Assembly (NCBI RefSeq): GCF_000522985.1
Contig: NZ_CP007128.1
Coordinates: 1,782,220-1,846,219 of the forward strand
DNA length: 64,000 nt
Source: Gemmatirosa kalamazoonensis
GTDB taxonomy: Bacteria; Gemmatimonadota; Gemmatimonadetes; Gemmatimonadales; Gemmatimonadaceae
Direction of reading: 5' to 3'
In this document: positions 52,378 to 61,422 of the stretch, one piece after another
How the letters are laid out: the number at the start of each line of letters is the position of its first letter
Position numbering within the stretch: position 1 is the first letter of the stretch
Notes under the pieces: generated by a model
What the model saw: the letters and a program-made list of their open reading frames with translations, nothing else
The model's database searches: none
What the model was told of the DNA's origin: nothing
Translations under genes and position numbers: made by a program

Positions 52378-53453
52378 GGCGTGGGCCGCGCCCACGGGGC
52401 GGGCGACGCGAGCACCGGCGCCACGTTCACGAGCGTGGCGCGCGGCCACATCGACGGCACGCCGCGCACGAACGTCACCACGCCGTCGATCGGCGCGCGC
52501 ACCTCGCCGGTGGGCCGCCCGTGGTAGTCCGTCGTGCGGCCGACGACGTCGCCCTTCCGCACGCGCGTGTCGCGCGCCACGGCCGCGAAGAACATCCCGC
52601 CCGAGTCGGCCGCGAGGCGCGCGCTCGCGTTGCCGCCGAGCCACACCGGATGCGCGACGGGACGCACCGCGCGCGGCAGCATGCCTAACGCGCCGAGCAC
52701 GTTCAGCGATCCGTCCACGAGCGCCGCGAGGTCGGCCGGCGCCACGACGCCCGAGCGTCCCGCTTCGGCGACGAGCACCGTCTTCCCCTTCGTGAGCGCG
52801 TAGCCGGACAGCGACCGGCCGGCGGTGGGCGACGCGGGGTCGACGTCGGTGACGATGACGTGGTCGAGCCCGAACGCGAGCGCGAGCGCGCGACCCGCCG
52901 AGTCCTGCGCCGCGTTCCCGCCGCGGAACCAGTAGCTGTACGGGCGGAGATCCTCGTCGAGATCCCCGCCGTGCAGGTCCACGACGACGTCGGCCGGATC
53001 GACGACGGCGCGCGCGACCGCGGCGAGCGCGCGCTGCGTCTGCGTGCCCGCCGTGTCGCCGGGGTAGTTGCCGTTCATGCTCTTGCGGTCGACCGGATTG
53101 AGGTGCGGCGTCATCCCCTCGATCGACGCGACGTTGATGAGCGGCACGACGACGACCGTGCCGGCGAGCCGCGCCGCGTCGATGCGCGGCGCCAGGCGCT
53201 GCATGGCGACGATCGACGTGTACTCGGTGCCATGGCTGCCGGCGACGAACGCGACGACCCTGCCCGGGTGCGCGCCGTGCACGACGACGACGGGAATCCG
53301 AAGCCCCGAGTCGGGGCCCGGCGGCACGACGAGGGTGCCGTAGGCGATCGCGCCGCGCGCGGCGGTCGCCGTGCCGACGGTGAACGTGTCCTGCGCGGCA
53401 GCGGTCGACGCCGCCAGGGCGACGAGGGCGGCGGTGGAGAGGAGGCGGAGCAT
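52374..53453 (-). CDS. Exported succinylglutamate desuccinylase/aspartoacylase-like M14 enzyme
   Basis: The product has 359 residues with a signal peptide (LLSTAALVALAASTAAAQ). Zinc ligands typical of the family are visible: AGSHGTEY (HxxE) and VDLHGGD. The rest of the catalytic domain and a C-terminal beta domain (VWLGGNASARLAADSGGM, GEVRAPIDGVVTFVRG) fit the AstE/AspA group. It should cleave N-acyl amides outside the cytoplasm. An upstream in-frame ATG (53489) is an alternative start. Confidence 0.85.
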   Translation of the reverse strand: MLRLLSTAALVALAASTAAAQDTFTVGTATAARGAIAYGTLVVPPGPDSGLRIPVVVVHGAHPGRVVAFVAGSHGTEYTSIVAMQRLAPRIDAARLAGTVVVVPLINVASIEGMTPHLNPVDRKSMNGNYPGDTAGTQTQRALAAVARAVVDPADVVVDLHGGDLDEDLRPYSYWFRGGNAAQDSAGRALALAFGLDHVIVTDVDPASPTAGRSLSGYALTKGKTVLVAEAGRSGVVAPADLAALVDGSLNVLGALGMLPRAVRPVAHPVWLGGNASARLAADSGGMFFAAVARDTRVRKGDVVGRTTDYHGRPTGEVRAPIDGVVTFVRGVPSMWPRATLVNVAPVLASPAPWARPTP

Positions 53454-53539
53454 CGCGCGCGACCGGGAAGCGTGGGCGTGGAGTGGCATCGTCCGTCGAT
53501 TCTACGCCGGGACCACGGCGGCGCGAGCGGCGGGCGCGA

Positions 53540-53938
53540 TCAGAAGCTCGCCCAGGCCTCCGCGACGAGCCGCAGCACCGACTGCTGCGCGAAGCGGCGC
53601 TTGTACTCGTCCATCACGCGCGTCACGCGCGACTCCACGTCGGGGGTCACGAGGTGCACGAGCTCCACGACGAAGCTCCGCTCGCGCACCGTCGCGCCGC
53701 TCGGGTCGCGCCACTGTCCCGCAGCGTCCCAGATCGTCGCGCCCTCGGGGAAGTTCGTCGTGATCACCTCGTGCACGAATCGGGTCCACGCCGAGTCGCT
53801 CACCGTCGCCGTGTCGCCGATGTTGCGGCCGAAGTACAACCGCTCGACGTGCGCGCGCTTGAGCCCCGCGGGGCGCGTGTGGCCCGCGCACGCGGTGAGC
53901 GACAGGATGACGATGCCGATCGCCCACGCGCGTCGCAC
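53540..53938 (-). CDS. DUF3574 family lipoprotein-like protein
   Basis: The product has 132 residues from a GTG start. The lipobox-like LSLTAC ends a signal segment. The DUF3574 pattern is clear: VERLYFGRNIGDTATVSDSAW, FVHEVITTNFPEGATIWDAAG, QWRDPSGATVRERSFVVEL and YKRRFAQQSVLRL. The function of the family is unknown. A repeat covers the region just upstream of the start. Confidence 0.8.
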   Translation of the reverse strand: MRRAWAIGIVILSLTACAGHTRPAGLKRAHVERLYFGRNIGDTATVSDSAWTRFVHEVITTNFPEGATIWDAAGQWRDPSGATVRERSFVVELVHLVTPDVESRVTRVMDEYKRRFAQQSVLRLVAEAWASF

Positions 53939-53984
53939 GCGGACAGGAGGAACGGAATACCTGTGCTCGTCGTCTCCGACAGGA

Positions 53985-54071
53985 GGAACAGGACGGACAG
54001 GATGAAGACCAACACCAACGACAGTGCCTTTGGTGTCGGTGCTCATCCTGTCCGTCCTGTTCATCCTGTCC
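53985..54071. repeat. Hairpin of CAGGATGAA/CAGGACGGA units
   Basis: GGAACAGGACGGACAGGATG units face CATCCTGTCCGTCCTGTTC units around a GGTGTCGGTG loop. A less regular arm (53941-53984) precedes it. Same family as 62321-62404. It lies between two minus-strand genes. Confidence 0.82.
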
Positions 54072-54091
54072 AAAACGCAGCAGAGCTCCTG

Positions 54092-55432
54092 TCAGACCGC
54101 CGGCGCCCAACCGGGCGCGTACTCGCGCGACCAGCGGGTCATCGCGTCGTCGTCGCCGAGGATGCGTCCCGTGTTCGGGTCGATGCGCAGCTTGCGGCCG
54201 GTCTGCTGCGCGATGGTTCCGAGGTGGCAGAGCAGTCCCGTCTTCGCACCGTCGGCGATCGGCGCGTTGAGCTTCGCGCCGGTGCGGATCGCGTCGAGGA
54301 AGTTGCGCATGTGCACCCGCGTGAGCGCGTCGTCGCCGGTGACGTTCAGCGCGTCGCCCTTCGGTCCCGCGGACGACTGCCGCAGCACCTTGTCCTTCGG
54401 ATCGGCGAACACGTAGCCGTCCTGGTCGATCACGAGGCTGCCCGCGGTGCCGAGGATCGCGGTGCCGCGCGCGCGGCCGTACATCGGCAGCCCGTTGCAG
54501 CTCTGCCCGTGCCAGACGATCGACCTGCCCCCCGCGAACTCGTACGTCGCCTCCTGCGTGTCGGGGAACTCCCAGTCGTCGTCGAAGTGCCAGCGCGTGC
54601 CGCTCGACACCACCGACGTCGGATAGTCGACGCCGAGCAGCCAGCGCGCGACGTCCATCTCGTGCGTGCCGTTGTTGCAGATCTCGCCCGTGCCCCAGCG
54701 CGTGAACCAGTGCCAGTTGTAGTGCACGACGTTGTCGCGGTACGCCGTGCGCGGCGCGGGGCCCTGCCACAGCTCCCAGTTCAGCCCCGACGGCGGCGCC
54801 GCCACCTTGCCCTTGCCGATGCCGCCGCGCGTGTTCGCGTACCAGGTGCGCGCGAGGTACGGCATGCCGATCAATCCGTCGCGCAGCGCGGCCAGCGCGT
54901 CGAAGAAGTGCGGGCCGGAGCGGCGCTGGGTGCCTAACTGCACGAGCGACTTCGTGCGCGCGGCGGCGGCGATCAGCAGCTCGTCCTCGCGCGGATCGTG
55001 GCCGCTCGGCTTCTCCACGTACACGTGCTTGCCCGCATCGAGCGCGAGGAGCGTCATCGGCGCGTGCCAGTGGTCGGGCGCGGCGATGGAGATCGCGTCG
55101 ACGCGCCGGTCGTCGAGCACGCGCCGGAAGTCGCCCACGACCTTCGGCGGCGTCGCCTGGGCCTTCGCCGCGGCGAGCCCCTTCGCGACGACGCCCGCGT
55201 CGACGTCGCACACGTAGGCGACCTCGGAGTTCGGGAGCGTGGAGAAGTTCTGCGCGTGCACGGTGCCGCGGCCGTTCACGCCGATCACCGCGACGACGAC
55301 CTTCTCGCCGGGGGAGCCGCCTAACAGCAGGCCGGGGGCGCCCATCGCGCCGAGCGCGCCGAGCCCCGCGGCGGCCGTCGTCCGGACGAAGTCGCGTCGA
55401 TCGATCGCACTCCCGCTGCCATTCGCGTCCAC
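54092..55432 (-). CDS. Tat-exported Gfo/Idh/MocA family oxidoreductase
   Basis: The product has 446 residues from a GTG start, with GAGGAG five bases upstream. A Tat motif IDRRDFVRTT and a hydrophobic segment precede the mature protein. The NAD(P)-binding domain has IGVNGRGTVHAQNF, and the catalytic block is VYVEKPSGHD (EKP motif), followed by a Gfo/Idh C-terminal domain. Exported members usually act on sugars or sugar acids and may take part in glycan breakdown, in line with the nearby GH29 gene. Confidence 0.88.
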   Translation of the reverse strand: MDANGSGSAIDRRDFVRTTAAAGLGALGAMGAPGLLLGGSPGEKVVVAVIGVNGRGTVHAQNFSTLPNSEVAYVCDVDAGVVAKGLAAAKAQATPPKVVGDFRRVLDDRRVDAISIAAPDHWHAPMTLLALDAGKHVYVEKPSGHDPREDELLIAAAARTKSLVQLGTQRRSGPHFFDALAALRDGLIGMPYLARTWYANTRGGIGKGKVAAPPSGLNWELWQGPAPRTAYRDNVVHYNWHWFTRWGTGEICNNGTHEMDVARWLLGVDYPTSVVSSGTRWHFDDDWEFPDTQEATYEFAGGRSIVWHGQSCNGLPMYGRARGTAILGTAGSLVIDQDGYVFADPKDKVLRQSSAGPKGDALNVTGDDALTRVHMRNFLDAIRTGAKLNAPIADGAKTGLLCHLGTIAQQTGRKLRIDPNTGRILGDDDAMTRWSREYAPGWAPAV

Positions 55433-55656
55433 GGGCTCCTCGCTGGTTTCGCCGGGGGCGAATGTACGACGCACGCGGGCCCCCCGCACCCGGCTCGGCG
55501 ACGTGGCGAGTGCGCCACACCCCCGCCGTCCGCGTTGCCAAGACTGCCCGGGGGCGGCATACTGCCTCCGCCGCACCCGTACCTGCCGCCGCGGCCGAGC
55601 GCCGCGCCGAGCCCGCGCCGCCGTGCGCTCACCGGCCGCGCCCCCTCTCTTCCGCG
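55433..55656. other. Intergenic region between the oxidoreductase and NRPS genes
   Basis: This is the longest gap without a clear gene (322 bp to the NRPS start). It is Pro/Arg-codon rich and has several short open frames in the antisense of both neighbours. Apart from the promoter at 55535-55563 and a possible 31-codon ORF at 55657, I see no structure in it. Confidence 0.6.
55535..55563 (+). promoter_or_regulatory. Sigma-70-type promoter for the NRPS operon
   Basis: TTGCCA (55535-55540) and CATACT (55558-55563) are separated by 17 bp. It lies about 190 bp upstream of the NRPS start and is the only good match seen in this gap. Confidence 0.4.
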
Positions 55657-55752
55657 ATGACCCACGTCCCGACCGTCGGCGCCGATGCCGCGCGCCCGGC
55701 CACCGCGATCCGGAGCGTCCAGCGCGCGCGGTCCGTCAGCCCGAAGGAGTGA
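55657..55752 (+). CDS. Possible 31-codon leader ORF before the NRPS gene
   Basis: ATG at 55657 opens 31 codons (MTHVPTVGADAARPATAIRS...) and ends TGA at 55750-55752. The stop lies within the NRPS ribosome-site region, just before the NRPS GTG. It lies between the predicted promoter and the NRPS start. It may be a translational-coupling leader or chance; the peptide has no family resemblance. Confidence 0.25.
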   Translation: MTHVPTVGADAARPATAIRSVQRARSVSPKE

Positions 55753-55754
55753 CC

Positions 55755-58700
55755 GTGTCGAGCACCGAGACCGTCGAGTCGAGCGCGCCGGACGGGCGCA
55801 CCCTGCACGGGCACGTCGGGCGCGTCGTGGACGCGTACGGGCTGTCGCCGCTGCAGCAGGGGATGCTGTACCACTGGCTGCGGGCACCGGAGGCGGGGGT
55901 CGACCTCGAGCAGATCGGCTGCACGCTGCACGGCGTGGACGTGGCGCGGTTCCTCCGCGCGTGGGAGCGGGTCACGGCGCGCCACGCCGCGCTCCGCACG
56001 CGCTTCCGCTGGGAGGACGTCGACGCCCCGCGGCAGGAGGTCGTCGACGGCGTCGACGGCGTGGACGGCGTCGACGCGGCGCCGCTCGCCGTGCACGTGG
56101 AGGACGTGCGCGCGCTCGACGCCGCCGCGCAGCGCCGGCGCGTGGCGGCGTACCTCGCGGCCGACCGCCGCGCGGGCTTCCGGCTCGACGCGCTGCCGCT
56201 GTTCCGGCTCGCGCTCTTCCGCAGCGCGGCCGATCGGCACGAGTTCGTGTGGAGCTTCCCGCACATCATCCTCGACGGGCGCAGCTTCATCATCGTGCTG
56301 CGCGAGGTCCTCGCGACCTACCACGCGCTGGAAGCCGGCGAGGAGCCCGCGCCGCCCACAGCACCCGCGCCGCCCGCGCCGCCCGCGCCGCCCGCGCCGC
56401 GCGCATACCGCGAGTTCATCGACTGGCTCGACCGGCAGGACCCCGCGCCGGCGGCCGCGTACTGGGCGGAGGCGCTGCGCGGCTATGCGGAGCCGGTCTT
56501 CCCCGACCTCCCGGCGCCGGCGCCCGACCCCGACGCCGAGGCGCCGGCGTACACCGACCGCGCGCTCGCGCTGTCGGTCGAGGATACGGACGCGCTGAAG
56601 GCGTTCGCCGCGCGGCACGAGCTGACGCTGAACACGCTGGTGCAGGGCGCGTGGGCGCTGCTGCTGGCGCGCTACACGGGGGCCGAGGACGTCGTCTTCG
56701 GCGCGACGCGCGCCTGCCGCCGCACGCCGCTCGACGGCGACCCGGCGGTGCGCGACATGGTGGGGCTGTTCATCAACACGCTGCCCGTGCGCGTGCGCAT
56801 CCCCGCCGAGCAGCCCGTGGTCGCGTGGCTGCGCGGCATCCGGGCGTCGCAGGTGGCGGTGCGCGTGGCGGAGCACACGCCGCTCCCCGCGGTGCAGGCG
56901 GCGAGCGCGGTGCCGAGCAGCACGCCGCTGTTCGACACGATCCTGGTCTACGAGAACGAGCGGCAGACGACGAGCTTCGAGCGGCTGGACCCGGCGCGGT
57001 GCCGGGGCTTCTACTTCCGCGAGCAGACGACGTTCCCGCTCAGCGTGCGCGGCTACGGGGAGGCGGCGCTGCTGCTGCGGATCGAGTACTACCGGGCGCG
57101 GTTCGCCGACGCGGCGATCGAGCGGATGCTCGGCCACCTCGCGACGCTGCTGCGCGAGATGGTGGCGAAGGGCGACCGGCCGCTCGCCGAGCTGGAGATG
57201 ATGACGCCCGCCGAGCGCGAGGAGCTCGTCGTCGCGTGGAATCGCACGGACGTCGCGGCGCCCGCGGCGGCGCCGGTGCTCGCCGAGCGGCTCGCGGCGC
57301 AGGCCGCGCGCACGCCGGACGCCGTGGCGCTCGTCGCCGGCGACCGCACCATGACGTACGCGGAGCTCGACGCGCGCGCCGCGACGCTCGCCCGCGCCCT
57401 CGCCGCGCGCGGCGTGAGGCGGGGCGTGATGGTGGGCGTGTGCATGGAGCGCTCGATCGATCTCATGGTGGCGTTCCTCGGCGTGCTGAAGTCGGGCGGC
57501 GCGTACGTCCCGCTCGACCCCGAGTATCCCGCCGAGCGCCTCGCGTTCATGATCGAGGACTCGGCGTGCCCCGTGCTGCTCGCGCAGGCGCGCGTCGCCG
57601 ACGACACGCTCGCCGCGCTGCCTAACGGTACCGGCGCCGCCGCCGTGCTGTGCGTCGACCGCGACTGGGACGCGATCGTGGCCGAGGCCGAGCGCGCGCC
57701 GGCGCCCACGCCGCCGGGGCCCGACGACCTGGCGTACATGATCTACACGTCGGGATCCACCGGCCGGCCGAAGGGGGCGATGAACCGCAATCGCGGTGTC
57801 GTCAACTTCCTCGACTGGATGCAGCGCGAGTACGCGCTCTCGGCCGACGACGCGGTGATCCAGAAGACGCCGGTGAGCTTCGACCTGTCGGTGCCGGAGC
57901 TGTACGTGCCGCTCTTGGCTGGCGCGCGGCTGGTGCTCGCGGAGCCTGGCGGGCACAAGGATCCGTCGTACCTCGCGCGGCTGATCGGCGAGCAGCGCGT
58001 CACGGTGATGTACATCGTGCCCTCGATGCTGCGCGCGTTCCTGGAGAGCGACGCGGCGGCGGCGGCGACGTCGCTGCGCAACGTGACGTGCTCCGGCGAG
58101 GCGCTGCCGTACGATCTGCAGGAGCGGTTCTTCGCGCAGCACCCGCACGCGCACCTCTACAACCTGTACGGCCCCACGGAGTGCGCGGTGGAGGCGACGT
58201 ACTGGGACTGCGTGCGCGCCGATCCGCGGCGCATGGTGCCGGTCGGCCGCCCGCTCGCGAACACGCGCATCTACGTGCTCGACGCGCGGATGCGGCCGGT
58301 GCCGATCGGCGTGCCGGGGGAGCTGTACATCGGCGGCGTGCAGGTCGGCGCCGGGTATCACAACCGGCCGGAGCTGACGGCGGAGCGGTTCGTGCACGAC
58401 CCCTTCGCGTCTTCCACGCTCCACGCTCCACGCTCCACGCTCGCTTCCGCGTCCATCGGAGCGAGCGTGGAGCGTGGAGCGTCGAGCGTGGAGGGCCCGC
58501 GACTGTATCGCACCGGCGACCGCGCCCGCTGGCTCGCCGACGGGACGATCGACTACCTCGGGCGGCTCGACTTCCAGGTGAAGCTGCGCGGGTTCCGCAT
58601 CGAGCTCGGCGAGATCGAGGCGGCGCTCATGGCGAGCGGACGGGTGCGCGACGGCGCGGTGATGCTGCGCACCGATCCGGGCGTCGACCCGCGGCTCGTG

Positions 58701-60032
58701 GCGTACTACGTCCCCGTCGAGGGCGACGCGCCGACGGCCGCGGAGCTGCGTGCGCACCTCGAGCGGTCGCTGCCGGCGTACATGGTGCCGCCGGTGTTCG
58801 TCGCGCTCGACGCGCTGCCGCTCACGCCGTCGGGGAAGCTCGATCGCAAGGCGCTCCCCGCGCCGCGGCGCGAGGCGTCGCGCGGCGGACCGGTGGCCCC
58901 GCGCGACGAGACCGAGGCGCGCGTGCTCGCGATCTGGAAGGACGTGTTGGGCGCGCGCGACATCGGCGTGACCGACCACTTCAACGAGGTGGGCGGCCAC
59001 TCGCTCGCCGCGCTCAAGGTCTTCACGCGCATCGGCAAGGAGTTCGGTCGGCCGATCCAGCTGGCGGCGATGCTGACCCACGACACGGTGGCGCAGCACG
59101 CGGCGCTGCTGCGCGAGTCGGCGCGAGTCGACGCGTGGCAGTGCATCGTCTCGTTCAACACGCCCGGCACCGGTGTGCCGATCTTCTGCGCGCACCCGCA
59201 CTCCGGGCACGCGCTGTTCTACCAGTACTTCGCGAAGCTCGTCGGCGACCGCCACCCGGTGTACGGGATCCAGGCGTTAGGCAACTGGGGCGACCAGGAA
59301 GTGCAGGAGAGCGTCGACGAGATGATCGACTACTACGTCGACGAGATCCGGAAGGTGCGACCCCACGGCCCGTACATCTTCTTCGGCGTGTCGCTCGGCG
59401 GTGTCATCGCGCTCGAGATCGCGCAGCGCATGCTGGCGCTCGGCGAGGAGGTGCGCATGCTCGCGATGTACGACACCTACGGACCGGGCTACCCGAACTA
59501 CACGCGGTACGGGCGCGTCGTGAGCTTCCTCCTCGAGCACGGCGGCATCCAGCTGACCCGGCTGCGCCGCATGCTTGTCGTGGACCCGCCGGCGCCGGGG
59601 CAGGAGCGGACGCGCTTCCGCGCGGCCCGCGTCCTCCTGTGGAAGATCCGCGACACGGCGCACTTCTGGTACCTCAACACGCGCCGCAATTACCTGTACT
59701 GGCGGTGGGAGCACCGCAGCCCGCCGCGCGACTTCAAGATGCCCGTGAACCTCACGCGGTTCCGGCTCGCCACGCGGCGCATCTTCCGCGACTACGCGCC
59801 GCGCTTCTATCCCGGAAAGCTCACGTACTTCCGCGCGGCGATCCGTCCCGCGGGCATCGTCGAGGATGCGGCGAACGGGTGGGGCGGGATGGCCGCGGCG
59901 CTGGAGGTGATCGACGTGCCCGGAGGGCACACGTCGGGGCTCAAGCCGCCGCTCGTGACCGGCACCGCGCGGGAGTTCCTCGCGGCGCTCGCGCGGGACG
60001 AGGCGCGGCGGGCGAGAGACGACGCGGCGTGA
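55755..60032 (+). CDS. One-module nonribosomal peptide synthetase (C-A-T-TE)
   Basis: The product has 1425 residues. The GTG at 55755 has AAGGAG five bases upstream (GTG at 55749 also in frame). Condensation domain: about 10-450, starting LSPLQQGMLYH; the HHxxxDG motif is PHIILDG, with the catalytic His170 kept. Adenylation: about 480-1010, with YTSGSTGRPKGAMN (near 664), FDLSVPELY, NLYGPTECAVEATYW and YRTGD (918). Thiolation: Ser1083 in VGGHSLAALK. Thioesterase: about 1130-1420, Ser1213 in GVSLGGV. Residues about 886-914 are an extra segment encoded by a hairpin repeat. The activated amino acid was not predicted. An MFS gene follows by 46 bp. Confidence 0.93.
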   Translation: MSSTETVESSAPDGRTLHGHVGRVVDAYGLSPLQQGMLYHWLRAPEAGVDLEQIGCTLHGVDVARFLRAWERVTARHAALRTRFRWEDVDAPRQEVVDGVDGVDGVDAAPLAVHVEDVRALDAAAQRRRVAAYLAADRRAGFRLDALPLFRLALFRSAADRHEFVWSFPHIILDGRSFIIVLREVLATYHALEAGEEPAPPTAPAPPAPPAPPAPRAYREFIDWLDRQDPAPAAAYWAEALRGYAEPVFPDLPAPAPDPDAEAPAYTDRALALSVEDTDALKAFAARHELTLNTLVQGAWALLLARYTGAEDVVFGATRACRRTPLDGDPAVRDMVGLFINTLPVRVRIPAEQPVVAWLRGIRASQVAVRVAEHTPLPAVQAASAVPSSTPLFDTILVYENERQTTSFERLDPARCRGFYFREQTTFPLSVRGYGEAALLLRIEYYRARFADAAIERMLGHLATLLREMVAKGDRPLAELEMMTPAEREELVVAWNRTDVAAPAAAPVLAERLAAQAARTPDAVALVAGDRTMTYAELDARAATLARALAARGVRRGVMVGVCMERSIDLMVAFLGVLKSGGAYVPLDPEYPAERLAFMIEDSACPVLLAQARVADDTLAALPNGTGAAAVLCVDRDWDAIVAEAERAPAPTPPGPDDLAYMIYTSGSTGRPKGAMNRNRGVVNFLDWMQREYALSADDAVIQKTPVSFDLSVPELYVPLLAGARLVLAEPGGHKDPSYLARLIGEQRVTVMYIVPSMLRAFLESDAAAAATSLRNVTCSGEALPYDLQERFFAQHPHAHLYNLYGPTECAVEATYWDCVRADPRRMVPVGRPLANTRIYVLDARMRPVPIGVPGELYIGGVQVGAGYHNRPELTAERFVHDPFASSTLHAPRSTLASASIGASVERGASSVEGPRLYRTGDRARWLADGTIDYLGRLDFQVKLRGFRIELGEIEAALMASGRVRDGAVMLRTDPGVDPRLVAYYVPVEGDAPTAAELRAHLERSLPAYMVPPVFVALDALPLTPSGKLDRKALPAPRREASRGGPVAPRDETEARVLAIWKDVLGARDIGVTDHFNEVGGHSLAALKVFTRIGKEFGRPIQLAAMLTHDTVAQHAALLRESARVDAWQCIVSFNTPGTGVPIFCAHPHSGHALFYQYFAKLVGDRHPVYGIQALGNWGDQEVQESVDEMIDYYVDEIRKVRPHGPYIFFGVSLGGVIALEIAQRMLALGEEVRMLAMYDTYGPGYPNYTRYGRVVSFLLEHGGIQLTRLRRMLVVDPPAPGQERTRFRAARVLLWKIRDTAHFWYLNTRRNYLYWRWEHRSPPRDFKMPVNLTRFRLATRRIFRDYAPRFYPGKLTYFRAAIRPAGIVEDAANGWGGMAAALEVIDVPGGHTSGLKPPLVTGTAREFLAALARDEARRARDDAA
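58411..58495. repeat. In-frame hairpin repeat inside the NRPS adenylation domain
   Basis: Tandem CCACGCT units (58412-58449) face AGCGTGG units (58457-58493) across a short loop; about 36 of 38 positions pair. The arm is read in frame as SSTLHAPRSTLASASIGASV-type residues, between the conserved ERFVHDPF and YRTGD blocks of the adenylation domain. Confidence 0.88.
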
Positions 60033-60078
60033 CGTTCGAGCCGGCGGCGGGGCATCGGCGTTCGCGTGGGCGCGCGTC

Positions 60079-61422
60079 GTGAGCACGACGATCCCCACAC
60101 CGGCCGACGTCGTCGTGCTCCACGACGACACCGCGCTCGCCCGCGCGACCATGCGGCGCGTCAGCATGCGGATCCTGCCGTTCCTGCTCGTGCTGTTCGT
60201 CTGCAACTACGTCGACCGCGCGAACATCGGCATCGCGGCGCTGCAGATGAACGGCGACCTCGGGCTCAGCGCGAGCGCGTACGGCTTCGGCGCGGGGATC
60301 TTCTTCGTCGGCTACGCGCTGTTCGAGGTGCCGAGCAACCTCGCGCTCGCGCGATTCGGCGCGCGCCGGTGGATCGCGCGCATCGTCATCACGTGGGGGC
60401 TCGTCGCGGCGGCGCTCGCGTTCGTGCGCACGGGGACGCAGTTCGCCGCGCTCCGCTTCCTGCTCGGCGCCGCCGAGGCGGGGTTCTTCCCGGGGATCAT
60501 CTACTACCTGAGCCTGTGGTACCCGGCGTCGCTGCGCGCGCGGTCGTACTCGCGCTTCATCGTCGCCGTGCCGATCGCCGCGCTCGTCGGCAACCCGTTA
60601 GGCGGCTGGCTGCTCGGCTTCGATCGCGTGCTGGGGCTGCGCGGGTGGCAGTGGCTCTTCCTGCTCGAGGGGATCGCGTCGGTGGGACTCGGCCTCGCCA
60701 CGCTGCGCCTCCTCACCGACCGGCCCGCGGACGCGCGGTGGCTCTCCGCCGGGCAGCGCGACTGGCTCGCGGCGCGCATCCGGCGCGACGAGGACGCGAG
60801 CGCCGCGCCGCGCGGCACCGAGCACGGCGCCCCGCTCCGCGCGCTCGCGCAGCCGACGGTGCTGCTCGCGGCGGTGATGTACTTCCTCCCCGCGGTCGGG
60901 TTCTGGGGCTACCTGTACTGGTCGCCGCTCGTCGTGCGCGACGCGCTGCACGCCAGCCCGGTCGCGACGGGGCTCATCACCGGCGCGATGGGGTGTGCGG
61001 CGGCGCTCGCGATCCTCGCCGTCGGCGCGAGCTCCGATCGCACCGGCGACCGCTGGCGGCACATGATCGGGTCGCTGAGCGTGATGGGGCTCGGCTACCT
61101 CGGCGCCGCGCTGCTGCCGTGGCCCGCGGCGCGCGTGGCGTCGCTCGCGCTCGTGCTGATCGGCGACCAGACGTTCGTCGTCGTGTTCTGGTGCCTGCCG
61201 AGCACGATCCTGCGCGGCAGCGCGGCCGCGGCGGCGATCGCGTTCATCAACTCGTTCGGCAACCTCGGCGGGCTCGTCGGGCCCTACCTCATCGGCCGGT
61301 TCAAGGACGCGACGGGCGGCACGACCGCGGCGTTCCTCCTCCTGGCGGTCCCGTCGCTCGTCGCGGCGGCGCTGTGCCTCGTGCTGCGGCGGCGGTTCAG
61401 GACGTCGGCCGCCGAGCGTTAG
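60079..61422 (+). CDS. MFS transporter, anion:cation symporter-like
   Basis: The product has 447 residues from a GTG start, with 12 predicted membrane helices. Blocks PFLLVLFVCNYVDRANIGIA, GAGIFFVGYALFEVPSN, RFLLGAAEAGFFPGIIYYLS and INSFGNLGGLVGPYLIGRF are typical of the ACS family (sugar acids, small carboxylates). It may export the NRPS product or import a precursor. It ends convergently with trmO, the two genes overlapping by 26 bp. Confidence 0.88.
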   Translation: MSTTIPTPADVVVLHDDTALARATMRRVSMRILPFLLVLFVCNYVDRANIGIAALQMNGDLGLSASAYGFGAGIFFVGYALFEVPSNLALARFGARRWIARIVITWGLVAAALAFVRTGTQFAALRFLLGAAEAGFFPGIIYYLSLWYPASLRARSYSRFIVAVPIAALVGNPLGGWLLGFDRVLGLRGWQWLFLLEGIASVGLGLATLRLLTDRPADARWLSAGQRDWLAARIRRDEDASAAPRGTEHGAPLRALAQPTVLLAAVMYFLPAVGFWGYLYWSPLVVRDALHASPVATGLITGAMGCAAALAILAVGASSDRTGDRWRHMIGSLSVMGLGYLGAALLPWPAARVASLALVLIGDQTFVVVFWCLPSTILRGSAAAAAIAFINSFGNLGGLVGPYLIGRFKDATGGTTAAFLLLAVPSLVAAALCLVLRRRFRTSAAER

